From NCBI GenBank assembly GCA_902774795.1, contig CACYKA010000002.1, positions 1-64,000 on the forward strand: 64,000 bases of DNA, given 5' to 3'. Source of the stretch: an uncultured Prevotellaceae bacterium (GTDB taxonomy: Bacteria; Bacteroidota; Bacteroidia; Bacteroidales; Bacteroidaceae). Below are positions 36,185 through 43,970 of the stretch, piece after piece. Both the position numbers and the translations under genes were made by a program. Below the pieces are notes generated by a model. The model did no database searches. It was not told the DNA's origin and saw only the letters and a list, made by a program, of their open reading frames with translations. Each line of letters begins with the position of its first letter. Positions within the stretch are counted from its first letter, which is position 1.

Positions 36185-36594
36185 ATGTATTTATTGATAC
36201 CAATGTTGTCATAGATTTTATGGGTGAGAGAGAAGGATTTTTCCCAGATGCTTCCATCATCTTTTCAATGATAGAAGAGGGTGCTATCCATGCCTCCGTA
36301 TCAGCACTAACTATTGTCAATTGTGCTTATATACTGAAGAAAGCCTTCAGCTCTGACATCATGTATGACAAACTTGAGGTCTTATTTAATATGCTTGATG
36401 TTTTGCCAATAAACAAACAACAATTGCAGAACGCCATAAAAATCAGACCATACGACTATGAAGACGCTGTGCAATATTTCTCTGCACTTCCTTGTTGTCC
36501 AGATGTTATAATTACTCGCGACAAGAAAGGCTTCCAAAATTTTGGTATATTGGTAATGACTCCTTCTGAATTCGTAGGAAAATTGAAAGAATAA
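36181..36594 (+). CDS. PIN-domain ribonuclease toxin (VapC-like)
   Basis: A 137-residue PIN nuclease. Acidic metal ligands are visible: Asp in VFIDTNVVIDF (residue 6), the central acidic pair in YDYEDAVQYFSA (about 98) and Asp in DVIITRDKKGF (about 116). The Glu of helix 3 seen in VapC is replaced by a TIVNCAYIL stretch, so it belongs to the broader COG1848-like PIN group rather than classical VapC. Translation is coupled to the antitoxin by ATGA. Predicted to cut RNA, probably tRNA or mRNA, when freed. A strong terminator follows. Confidence 0.85.
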   Translation: MNVFIDTNVVIDFMGEREGFFPDASIIFSMIEEGAIHASVSALTIVNCAYILKKAFSSDIMYDKLEVLFNMLDVLPINKQQLQNAIKIRPYDYEDAVQYFSALPCCPDVIITRDKKGFQNFGILVMTPSEFVGKLKE

Positions 36595-36642
36595 AAAGGC
36601 TGGAAGGAACTGCAATATATTTCAAATCATACCTCCACAAAG

Positions 36643-36689
36643 TGGTTACATATACACCCAAAACAAGGGAATATATGTAACCATTTTTT
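36643..36689 (+). terminator. Terminator of the toxin-antitoxin operon
   Basis: TGGTTACATATA pairs perfectly with TATATGTAACCA (12 bp, 17-base loop) and is followed by TTTTTT. It lies 49 bases after the toxin stop. Confidence 0.8.
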
Positions 36690-36715
36690 ATATCTATGCA
36701 GGGTAGGGGAAGCCT

Positions 36716-36774
36716 GCTAAACAAAAAATCGCCCTTATCTTTTGGAGTTTGAAATTTTTTGTTTAATTTTGCAA
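36716..36774 (+). repeat. Direct repeat copy B with promoter of the nuclease-like gene
   Basis: Second copy of the 59-base sequence. It again holds a full promoter: TTTG (36741-36744), a 19-base spacer and TAATTTTG (36764-36771), about 80 bases before the next ATG. Confidence 0.85.
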
Positions 36775-36853
36775 ACGGATTATGGCTTTTCGGTGCCAAA
36801 GAGGTTGAAGAAAATATAGAATGACATCAGTAAACAACTAAAACAAATCTAAT

Positions 36854-37618
36854 ATGGAAATATTTGGTTATTCCGAACGTGGTGCAATGAATGCATTGTT
36901 CTATGGTATGGCATTAAAAAGTGATAATGATGCTATGAAAATGTTCTTAAAATCTGCAAATATTTCAAAGCTGGATATAAAAAACTATGTGGATTTTACT
37001 CTTTATATGGAGTGTTCTCTTTCTGATTTTGGGGATCCTGATCTTGTTATCATCGGTGAAAAAAAGAATAAAAAACATGATGTTTTTTTTGTTGAGGCAA
37101 AGGTTAGTCATAGAGGAAAGTTCTCTTTAAAAAAGCAAAGGAATGCCCATGAAGAATATTGTCCAAAAGAAGAAAAGGGAAATGATATAAAATACGATGC
37201 CTCCAACTTGTTCTTTCAAATACGTCTTAAAGAATTGTATTACAGCAGTAAAGGTAAAATCGAGAGAGACAACCAATATGATGATAGAATAAAATACAAA
37301 AAGGGAGTCAAAGCGGTTAGAACACTTGGGAAAAACCAAATTGTAGAAAAATTTTCTGAACATATTTTAAAAGGGAAAGATGGTGAAAGTGAGTGCGACA
37401 AAGCATATTTTATCGTTATCATCCCCAAATGTGATGATTGCAAAACTCCTCAGGAAATTGATGGAATAAAAATTCATATTATAACATGGGAGAAAATTCT
37501 GAGTGATGAAAACTTAAAAAAATATTTAAAAGGCACAATGCAATTTAACCAGAAGGACACAGTAAGCCAGATTCTTACTTCTCCTTGGAAAGAAGATGAT
37601 AGATGCCCCTCCCAATAA
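36854..37618 (+). CDS. Orphan protein with PD-(D/E)xK nuclease-like core
   Basis: A 254-residue protein without a family I can name. It has AT-rich, Lys-rich coding unlike its neighbours. A restriction-endonuclease-like core is visible: DFGDPDLVIIGE (metal-binding Asp, about residue 59) followed after about 15 residues by VFFVEAKVSH (ExK, about 74-76), with an upstream Glu (YMECS) that could complete the site. The middle (90-140) is charged, and the C-terminal half has a beta strand pattern (AYFIVIIPK, IKIHIITWEKI). No methylase or helicase gene is adjacent. It follows the toxin-antitoxin pair and uses the duplicated promoter, so a defence or mobile-DNA role is possible but inferred. Confidence 0.65.
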   Translation: MEIFGYSERGAMNALFYGMALKSDNDAMKMFLKSANISKLDIKNYVDFTLYMECSLSDFGDPDLVIIGEKKNKKHDVFFVEAKVSHRGKFSLKKQRNAHEEYCPKEEKGNDIKYDASNLFFQIRLKELYYSSKGKIERDNQYDDRIKYKKGVKAVRTLGKNQIVEKFSEHILKGKDGESECDKAYFIVIIPKCDDCKTPQEIDGIKIHIITWEKILSDENLKKYLKGTMQFNQKDTVSQILTSPWKEDDRCPSQ

Positions 37619-37683
37619 AGCAATATATTTTACTCCTTACATAATAACTAGCAATAATTGAAATACACAAAAATCCATTTTTT

Positions 37684-37714
37684 TTTGTAGTTTGAAAAGT
37701 TTTGTTTACCTTTG
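37684..37714 (+). promoter_or_regulatory. Promoter of the BspA-type protein
   Basis: TTTG (37684-37687), 19-base spacer, TACCTTTG (37707-37714), 27 bases before the ATG. Confidence 0.7.
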
Positions 37715-37741
37715 CACTCGCAAACGTGAAAGATATCTACT

Positions 37742-40204
37742 ATGAAACAGAAAGCCTTACTTTTCATTATATTCCTGCTGTCAGCATTGACGGCAAGTGC
37801 GTATGACATACAGATTGACGGCATATATTACAATCTTGATACATCTGCTCAAACAGCAACAGTGACATATAAGCAAATTTACAATCAGATATATTATTCT
37901 GATTACACTGGAAGTGTTACGATTCCTCCAACTGTGACGTACAATGGTGCGACATACAATGTAAAATCAATAGGAGACAGGGCTTTCATTAGTTGCTCTG
38001 ACCTGACATCAATAATAATTCCCAACGGCGTGACATCAATAGGCTGGTCTGCTTTCAAGGGCTGCTCCGGCCTAATATCGGTGACTATCCCTAACAGCGT
38101 GACATCAATAGACTGGTATGCTTTCGATGGCTGCTCCAGTTTGACGTCGGTAACTATTCCCAACAGCGTGACAGAAATAGGAAACGAGGCTTTCAGAGAC
38201 TGCTCCGGCCTGACAGATGTCACAGTAGAAAGCGAAAATAAAAAATATGACTCTCGTGATAATTGTAATGCGATAATCGCAACAGCAAGCAACACTTTAA
38301 TAGCAGGATGCAAGAATACAGTAATCCCCAACAGCGTGACATCAATAGGAGGTAGTGCTTTCTATAACTGCTCCGGCCTAATATCGGTAACTATCCCCAA
38401 CAGCGTGACATCAATAGGAGGTAGTGCTTTCTATAACTGCTCCGGCTTGACAGAAGTTATTATCCCCAACAGCGTGACATCAATAGGGAACTATGCTTTT
38501 TATGGTTGCTCTGGCCTGACATCCGTGACAATTCCCAACGGCGTGACAGCAATAGGGTACAGAGCTTTCGATGGCTGCTCTGGCCTGACATCGGTGACAA
38601 TCCCCAACAGCGTGACATCTATCGGGAAACAGGCTTTCTATAACTGCTCCAGCCTGACATCGGTGGAAATCCCCAACAGTGTGACATCAATAGGAGACTA
38701 TGCTTTCTATAACTGTTCCTCCATAGATGACATCTATAATTACTGTACAACACCGCAGAATATTGGTTCAAACACTTTCTCAAATTATTCAGCGACCCTC
38801 CATGTCGTGAAAGGCTATAAGTCATCATACGGCACTACCTATTACTGGAAGAATTTTACAATTGTAGAAGATTTTGACATTGAAATCAACGGCTCATGCG
38901 GAGATAATGCCAACTACTCTTTAGATACGAAGACTGGCTTGCTTTTAATCACTGGTACAGGAGCTATGACCAATTACAGCAATGTTAGCTCTGTCCCATG
39001 GTATCCACAAAGGGAGTTCATAAAAGAGGTGGAAATTTCAGATGGTATTACATCAATAGGAAACTATACTCTCTATGGTTGCACCAACCTGACATCGGTT
39101 ACAATTCCCAACAACGTGACATCAATAGCAAAATATTCTTTCTATAACTGCAAGTGCCTTAAATCGGTAACTATTCCCAACAGCGTGACAACAATAGGAG
39201 ACTATGCTTTCTCAGGCTGCTCTTCCTTAACTGACATTTATAATTATCGCGTAACGCCGCAGAGTATTGGGTCAAACACTTTCTCAATTTATTCAGCGAC
39301 CCTCCATATTGGTAAAGGTTGTAAGTCATTATACAATGCTACTAACTGGAAAAATTTTACAATTGAAGAAGATTTTGATATTGAAATCAACGGCTCATGC
39401 GGAGATAATTCCAACTACTCTTTAGACACTAAGGCAGGCTTGCTATCAATCACTGGTACAGGTGAAATGACCAATTACAGTTCTGAAGGTTCCGTTCCAT
39501 GGTATCCACAAAGGGAGTTCGTAAAAGAGGTAGAAATATCAGATGGTATTACTTCTATAGGGGGCTATGCTCTCTATGGTTGCACCAACCTGACATCGGT
39601 TAATATCCCCAACGGGGTGACTTCAATAGAAGACTTTGCTTTTGAAGGTTGCATCAACCTGACATCGGTTCAAATAACGGATATTGCAGCGTGGTGTAAT
39701 ATTAGTTTCTCTAATATCTCTTCCAATCCTTTATATTTGGCTAAACATCTTATTATGGATGACAAAGAGATTACAGATTTAATTATTCCCGAGGGCGTTG
39801 CATCTATTGGAAACTATGTTTTTTATGGATGTTCAGAAATTACATCAATAATAATCCCCAGCAGCGTAAAATCAATAGGGGAAAGTGCCTTTGCAAATTG
39901 TTCAGAACTTGTAGATGTATATTGCTATGCGAGGAAAGGTCCAACGGCAGGTAATGATATTTTTGATAATTCAGGTATTCAATTCGCTACGCTTCACGTA
40001 CCTGAAGTTTCAATCAGTGGATACAGGATTACGACACCTTGGAATAGATTTGGCAGTATCGTTGCATTACAAGACAGCGACCCTAAACCTGAGCCCAAAC
40101 CAGAACCAACCCCAGAATACATTCGCGGTGATGTAAATCTTGATGGCATCGTAAATGGTACTGACATTCAGGAGATAATCAATATTATCATTGGGGGAGA
40201 GTAA
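37742..40204 (+). CDS. BspA-type leucine-rich repeat surface protein with dockerin half-module
   Basis: An exported 820-residue protein with a signal peptide (MKQKALLFIIFLLSALTASA). It carries at least fifteen 23-residue BspA/TpLRR repeats (core LTSVTIPNSVTSIGNYAF) in three blocks (about 75-335, 435-505 and 600-755). These are separated by two copies of a GSCGDNANYSLDTKTGLL beta module (about 384 and 554). A Pro/Glu/Lys linker precedes a single dockerin-like repeat, GDVNLDGIVNGTDIQ plus its helix, at the C-terminus. The same NGTDIQ loop occurs in the xylan-locus protein. BspA-type proteins bind host or bacterial surfaces in related organisms; the ligand here is unknown. The repeats are nearly identical in DNA, so copy number can change by recombination. 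Confidence 0.85.
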   Translation: MKQKALLFIIFLLSALTASAYDIQIDGIYYNLDTSAQTATVTYKQIYNQIYYSDYTGSVTIPPTVTYNGATYNVKSIGDRAFISCSDLTSIIIPNGVTSIGWSAFKGCSGLISVTIPNSVTSIDWYAFDGCSSLTSVTIPNSVTEIGNEAFRDCSGLTDVTVESENKKYDSRDNCNAIIATASNTLIAGCKNTVIPNSVTSIGGSAFYNCSGLISVTIPNSVTSIGGSAFYNCSGLTEVIIPNSVTSIGNYAFYGCSGLTSVTIPNGVTAIGYRAFDGCSGLTSVTIPNSVTSIGKQAFYNCSSLTSVEIPNSVTSIGDYAFYNCSSIDDIYNYCTTPQNIGSNTFSNYSATLHVVKGYKSSYGTTYYWKNFTIVEDFDIEINGSCGDNANYSLDTKTGLLLITGTGAMTNYSNVSSVPWYPQREFIKEVEISDGITSIGNYTLYGCTNLTSVTIPNNVTSIAKYSFYNCKCLKSVTIPNSVTTIGDYAFSGCSSLTDIYNYRVTPQSIGSNTFSIYSATLHIGKGCKSLYNATNWKNFTIEEDFDIEINGSCGDNSNYSLDTKAGLLSITGTGEMTNYSSEGSVPWYPQREFVKEVEISDGITSIGGYALYGCTNLTSVNIPNGVTSIEDFAFEGCINLTSVQITDIAAWCNISFSNISSNPLYLAKHLIMDDKEITDLIIPEGVASIGNYVFYGCSEITSIIIPSSVKSIGESAFANCSELVDVYCYARKGPTAGNDIFDNSGIQFATLHVPEVSISGYRITTPWNRFGSIVALQDSDPKPEPKPEPTPEYIRGDVNLDGIVNGTDIQEIINIIIGGE
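37990..38720 (+). repeat. 69-bp coding repeats of the BspA-type gene
   Basis: About ten tandem copies of a 69-base unit centred on CCCAACAGCGTGACATCAAT. Some neighbouring copies are almost identical. They are protein-coding, not CRISPR. Confidence 0.8.
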
Positions 40205-40245
40205 ACTTTATCTTCCTGAAAAAAGTTGACTATCGTTTTACCCTC

Positions 40246-40335
40246 ACCCCTCACTTGATATGGCCGGAACGCCCATGAATACTAGGCTTGCGACGAGTGA
40301 GGGGTGCTTTTGACCCCTCACTAACCCCTCACTCG
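40246..40335 (+). repeat. One G-rich arm with three C-rich partners
   Basis: CGAGTGAGGGGT (40294-40305) can pair with ACCCCTCACTTG upstream (40246-40257, one G-T pair), with ACCCCTCACT (40313-40322, tight 7-base loop) or with ACCCCTCACTCG (40324-40335, 12 bp). The tight form may act as terminator of the BspA-type gene, although no T run follows. Confidence 0.6.
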
Positions 40336-40442
40336 ATACTTCAAGAGCTTGTTATCAGTCCGCAGTGAGCGAACTGTGAGTCCGTCTTGAGCGTACTGAC
40401 AGTCCGTAAGGGACGGACAAATAAAACAATATGTCATAATGT

Positions 40443-40729
40443 AAAAATAAATAGGGGTATGCTGTCATCGGTGTCATCGTCATCGATTGGGGTGGTTGTT
40501 ACTGATGGCATCTTGGGCGGAGCTGTGTGATGACAGAATTATTTTTCCTTCTAAAGGGAATTTTTGTTCCCTGCCTAGGAAAAAATTTTTTCCTGCCTAG
40601 GAAAAAAATTTCTCCTTAATGGGCGTAAAATCTAAGATTGCAGGGCATTTTGTGCAGATAGACTCCCACATCAATCGGTGTCAATCGATGACGATGACAG
40701 CGATGACAGTGGGGGGGTATTTATTTTTG
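40443..40729. mobile_element. MITE-like element with 48-bp terminal inverted repeats
   Basis: The left end (40443-40490) and right end (40682-40729, inverted) share an AAAAATAAATA start, then TGTCATCG-type repeats ending in GTCATCGATTG. The 190-base core has no open frame but includes two copies of a CCTGCCTAGGAAAAAA unit (about 40569-40606) and the palindrome GGAAAAAATTTTTTCC. No transposase is present. Target-site duplications are not evident. Confidence 0.6.
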
Positions 40730-40753
40730 CAGAGTAGAGGCAATTTACAGAGC

Positions 40754-40791
<38 letters not shown>

Positions 40792-40836
40792 AATTAATAT
40801 TTCTATTTCATACCTACTTCCGAAAAGCTGGTGTTT

Positions 40837-40884
40837 CAAAATAAATAGGGGGTAGGGGTGTCATCGGTGTCATTGTCATCGATT
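40837..40884 (+). repeat. Third copy of the MITE end, direct orientation
   Basis: Matches 40443-40490 with a few changes (AAAATAAATAGGGG start, TCATCGGTGTCATTG and ATCGATT end). Together with the inverted copy at 40682-40729 it could bound a second, shorter element. Confidence 0.7.
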
Positions 40885-40930
40885 TTGTGTCAAAAAATGT
40901 TTTTATTTTGCATTTCTCATAACTTTTTCG

Positions 40931-40938
40931 TAACTTTG
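40931..40938 (+). promoter_or_regulatory. Promoter before the tail fragment and ABC importer
   Basis: TAACTTTG, exact -7 consensus, 24 bases before the small open frame at 40963. It is the only good promoter candidate for the ABC importer gene. Confidence 0.6.
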
Positions 40939-40962
40939 CATGCAATAATTGATATAATCAAT

Positions 40963-41103
40963 ATGCTAATATATACAGGCATAAAAGCCATTACTGACAA
41001 GAAACTGGAGAATGATATCATCTACAACCTGCAGGGAGTACGCGTTTATAATGTTCGAAAGGGTCTGTACATCATTAATGGCAAGAAAGTCTTGGTAGAT
41101 TAA
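40963..41103 (+). pseudogene. C-terminal tail fragment of a secreted protein
   Basis: A 46-codon frame (MLIYTGIKAITDKKLEND...). Its last 27 residues ([20 protein letters not shown] to KKVLVD) match the short C-terminal tail of many Prevotella secreted proteins, normally the end of a much larger protein. There is no signal peptide. It is probably the remnant of a deleted gene, although a promoter and an ATG make translation possible. It ends 8 bases before the ABC importer start, so it could act as a leader cistron. Confidence 0.45.
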
Positions 41104-41111
41104 CAACTGAG

Positions 41112-43844
41112 ATGACACATTTGCTGGAAACTATATCCGAGAGCTTCAACAACAACCTGATAGCCGAAGACCGCTATCAGATGATTCTTGGCGGTCTGCA
41201 GGTGACGCTCATCGTAACGGTCTGTGCTGCCATTCTGGGAACAATATTGGGAGGCTTTGTGTGCTGGATGCGCATGAGTCGCCGGAATTGGCTGCAGCGG
41301 GTGGCCAAAACGTATATTGACCTGATGCGCGGAACGCCTGTGCTGGTGCTGCTCATGCTAATGTACTATGTTGTGATGGCACCGATGGATGCCACAGGCA
41401 TTGTGGTAGCCATAGTAACCTTTGCCATGAATACGGCGGCATACATCAGCGAAATGCTGCGCACCACCATCCAGAGCATCGACAGAGGTCAGACAGAGGC
41501 AGGGCTGGCATTAGGCTATACACAACGGCAGACATTCTTCAGAATTGTGCTGCCACAGGTGATTAGGGCGGTGATGCCCGTCTATCAGGGCGAAATCATC
41601 AGCCTGCTCAAGGGTACAAGCATTGTAGGCTATATTGCTGTGGAAGACATGACGAGGGCTTCTGACTTGATACGCTCGCGAACGTTTGATGCCTTCTTCC
41701 CTCTCATAATGACAGCCATCATCTATTTTCTCATAGCATGGCTTATCGGCCTGCTGCTCCAGAGTTTTGTTCAGCACAATAATATGAAGGCTGCTATGGC
41801 GGCTGTGGCGCTGGCATTGATTGGCATGACGGGGTTTCTGTCAGCCACCGAAACAAACATTACTACCGATGCTAAAGACCAGACTAGTGTACCACAAGTA
41901 TTCAAGGCACTCTCCGGCAAGCGCGTCTGCGTCATTATCGGTAGCATACAAGATATTGCCGTTACTGACATGGCACCCAATGCAGACATCCTGCGTGTAT
42001 CCACTACGACCGACTTGCTGACAGCCCTGAGTAGCGGCAAGGTAGATGCTGCTGGCAGCGAAAGCCTGACGCTGATGTTCAACAAGCAGCTGCTTGAAAC
42101 AGTCGATTCGGTAGGCGCTGGGCTGACACCTATTCCGATTGGTGCTTGTTTCCGTTTGGATAATAGCAAATTGCAGCAGGACTTCAACAGTTTCATGGCC
42201 CACATCCGCAGTGACGGCACCTACCAGAAGATCGTAGACCGTTGGAGCAATGCCGATAATCCTTCGGCTATGGCAATACCGCAACAGCGAGGCACAGGAC
42301 GCACCCTGCGCGTAGCCACCTATCCAGCCATGCCTCCATTCAATTTCATCAATTCCGGAAAACCGTCAGGCTTAGAGATAGACCTGCTGACCGAGTGGGC
42401 CAACAGGCGCAACTGGAAACTGGAATTCCTCATCATGGACTTTGCCTCGCAGATACCTGCCGTACAGACAGGCAAGGCTGACATGGCGATGGGAGCTATC
42501 AGTATCACTGAGGAGCGAAAGAAACAGGTGCTCTTCTCTGACGGCTACATAGATTCGCACATTGTGCTCATAACACGAAAAGGAGAAGCAGGGATACTCA
42601 CCAATCCGTCACAGCCCTCTGACACAGAGAATGAGAGAAAATATTTGCCGTGGGCTATAACCATCATTATCATAATACTAGGAGGTGGTGTATGGCTATT
42701 CTTCCGACGAAGAACGAAAGACGAAAAACGAAGAACGAAAGACGAAGAACCCCTCACTCCTTATTCTTCACTCAAAATCTCCAACCTGAAGAAAAGTTTC
42801 GGCACGCTTGATGTACTGCGCGACATCAATGTAGAAGTGCATCGCGGTGAGGTTATCTCCATCATTGGTCCGTCAGGAACAGGCAAGAGTACTTTCCTGC
42901 GCTGTCTGAACCTCTTGGAACAGCCCACCAGCGGCAGCATTTTCATAGGCGGACAGAACATTCTTTCTCCAGATGCTGACGTTCCTATGCTGCGTCGCCG
43001 TATGGGCATGGTGTTCCAGTCGTTCAATTTGTTCAATGGCATGTCGGTGCTTGATAACATCTGTCTGGCACCCATGCAGCTTCTTGGCAAGAGCCGTGAG
43101 GAAGCAGAGCAGCAAGCCCGCGATTTGCTGAAAATGGTGGGATTGCTCGAACGTGCTGATGCCTTGCCCGACCAGCTTTCTGGCGGACAGAAGCAGCGCG
43201 TAGCCATTGCACGTGCGCTGGCTATGGAACCCGAGATTCTGCTCTTCGATGAACCGACCTCCGCCCTCGACCCCACAATGGTTAGCGAGGTGCTTGGCGT
43301 TATGACACGACTGGCACGCGAGGGTATGACGATGATTGTAGTGACACATGAGATGCGCTTCGCCCGTCAGGTAAGCAGCCGCGTACTGTTCTTTTCTGAC
43401 GGTGTGGTTTATGAGGACGGCACCCCAGATCAACTCTTCGTGCACCCGCAGCATGAGCGCACCAGACAGTTCATACAGCAAATACACGAGACGACATTCG
43501 CCATTGAGAGCGAACAATTCGACTGGTATGCCATGATGGCGCAGATGGAGCAGTTCTGTCAGCAATATAACCTGTCACGCAAGCAGACAGACAGTATGCT
43601 CCACGTTATCGACGAATCGCTCGCCATCCTCAGTTCCAGCGGAAAAGCAATACAGCCTGGCACACGCCTCACGCTGTCCTATACAGAGCAGAATGACACG
43701 CTGCAGTTCACAATAAAATGTCCGCAAGCTATTAACAGCGATATATTCCGTATCGACAGCGATGATTTGGCAGTAACCATCCTGCGAAACTTCTGCCGAG
43801 ACATCAGCATCGACGGCAATATAATCCGCATGATTATTAAATAG
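41112..43844 (+). CDS. Single-polypeptide amino-acid ABC importer (permease, binding domain and ATPase fused)
   Basis: A 910-residue fusion. Residues 10-235: HisM/GlnP-type permease with the EAA-like loop ([21 protein letters not shown]...). Residues about 255-500: polar amino-acid binding protein (SBP family 3) with lobes in the order II ([13 protein letters not shown]...) then I ([14 protein letters not shown]...[15 protein letters not shown]). About 512-530: an extra helix. 532-546: charged linker [14 protein letters not shown], encoded by a perfect heptad array. About 555-790: ATPase with Walker [10 protein letters not shown], signature LSGGQKQR and Walker [13 protein letters not shown]. 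795-910: an extra C-terminal domain with no clear match. Usually these are separate subunits. It probably imports polar amino acids across the inner membrane; substrate unknown. Confidence 0.88.
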   Translation: MTHLLETISESFNNNLIAEDRYQMILGGLQVTLIVTVCAAILGTILGGFVCWMRMSRRNWLQRVAKTYIDLMRGTPVLVLLMLMYYVVMAPMDATGIVVAIVTFAMNTAAYISEMLRTTIQSIDRGQTEAGLALGYTQRQTFFRIVLPQVIRAVMPVYQGEIISLLKGTSIVGYIAVEDMTRASDLIRSRTFDAFFPLIMTAIIYFLIAWLIGLLLQSFVQHNNMKAAMAAVALALIGMTGFLSATETNITTDAKDQTSVPQVFKALSGKRVCVIIGSIQDIAVTDMAPNADILRVSTTTDLLTALSSGKVDAAGSESLTLMFNKQLLETVDSVGAGLTPIPIGACFRLDNSKLQQDFNSFMAHIRSDGTYQKIVDRWSNADNPSAMAIPQQRGTGRTLRVATYPAMPPFNFINSGKPSGLEIDLLTEWANRRNWKLEFLIMDFASQIPAVQTGKADMAMGAISITEERKKQVLFSDGYIDSHIVLITRKGEAGILTNPSQPSDTENERKYLPWAITIIIIILGGGVWLFFRRRTKDEKRRTKDEEPLTPYSSLKISNLKKSFGTLDVLRDINVEVHRGEVISIIGPSGTGKSTFLRCLNLLEQPTSGSIFIGGQNILSPDADVPMLRRRMGMVFQSFNLFNGMSVLDNICLAPMQLLGKSREEAEQQARDLLKMVGLLERADALPDQLSGGQKQRVAIARALAMEPEILLFDEPTSALDPTMVSEVLGVMTRLAREGMTMIVVTHEMRFARQVSSRVLFFSDGVVYEDGTPDQLFVHPQHERTRQFIQQIHETTFAIESEQFDWYAMMAQMEQFCQQYNLSRKQTDSMLHVIDESLAILSSSGKAIQPGTRLTLSYTEQNDTLQFTIKCPQAINSDIFRIDSDDLAVTILRNFCRDISIDGNIIRMIIK
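42707..42748 (+). repeat. Heptad tandem array 6 (ACGAAGA/ACGAAAG) at a fusion joint
   Basis: Six unbroken 7-base units, 42 bases (14 codons), exactly at the junction between the binding-protein half and the ATPase half of the ABC fusion. Confidence 0.92.
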
Positions 43845-43907
43845 ATAACAAAAAATAAGTCAGATATACCGTTAGACTAAAAGAAATAGTGTTATTTCGC
43901 CCTAAAA

Positions 43908-43939
43908 TTTGAGTATTCCAATTTTTTTTTGTAATTTTG
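43908..43939 (+). promoter_or_regulatory. mutS promoter
   Basis: TTTG (43908-43911), 20-base spacer, TAATTTTG (43932-43939); 31 bases before the mutS ATG. Confidence 0.75.
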
Positions 43940-43970
43940 CGCGCAAGTTTTATTTAACAGTGATACACTG

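Noticed and set aside
37990..38720. Regularly spaced near-identical repeats resembling a CRISPR array
   Set aside because: The repeats are tandem 69-base coding units of the BspA-type protein with no unique spacers, and no cas genes are nearby.
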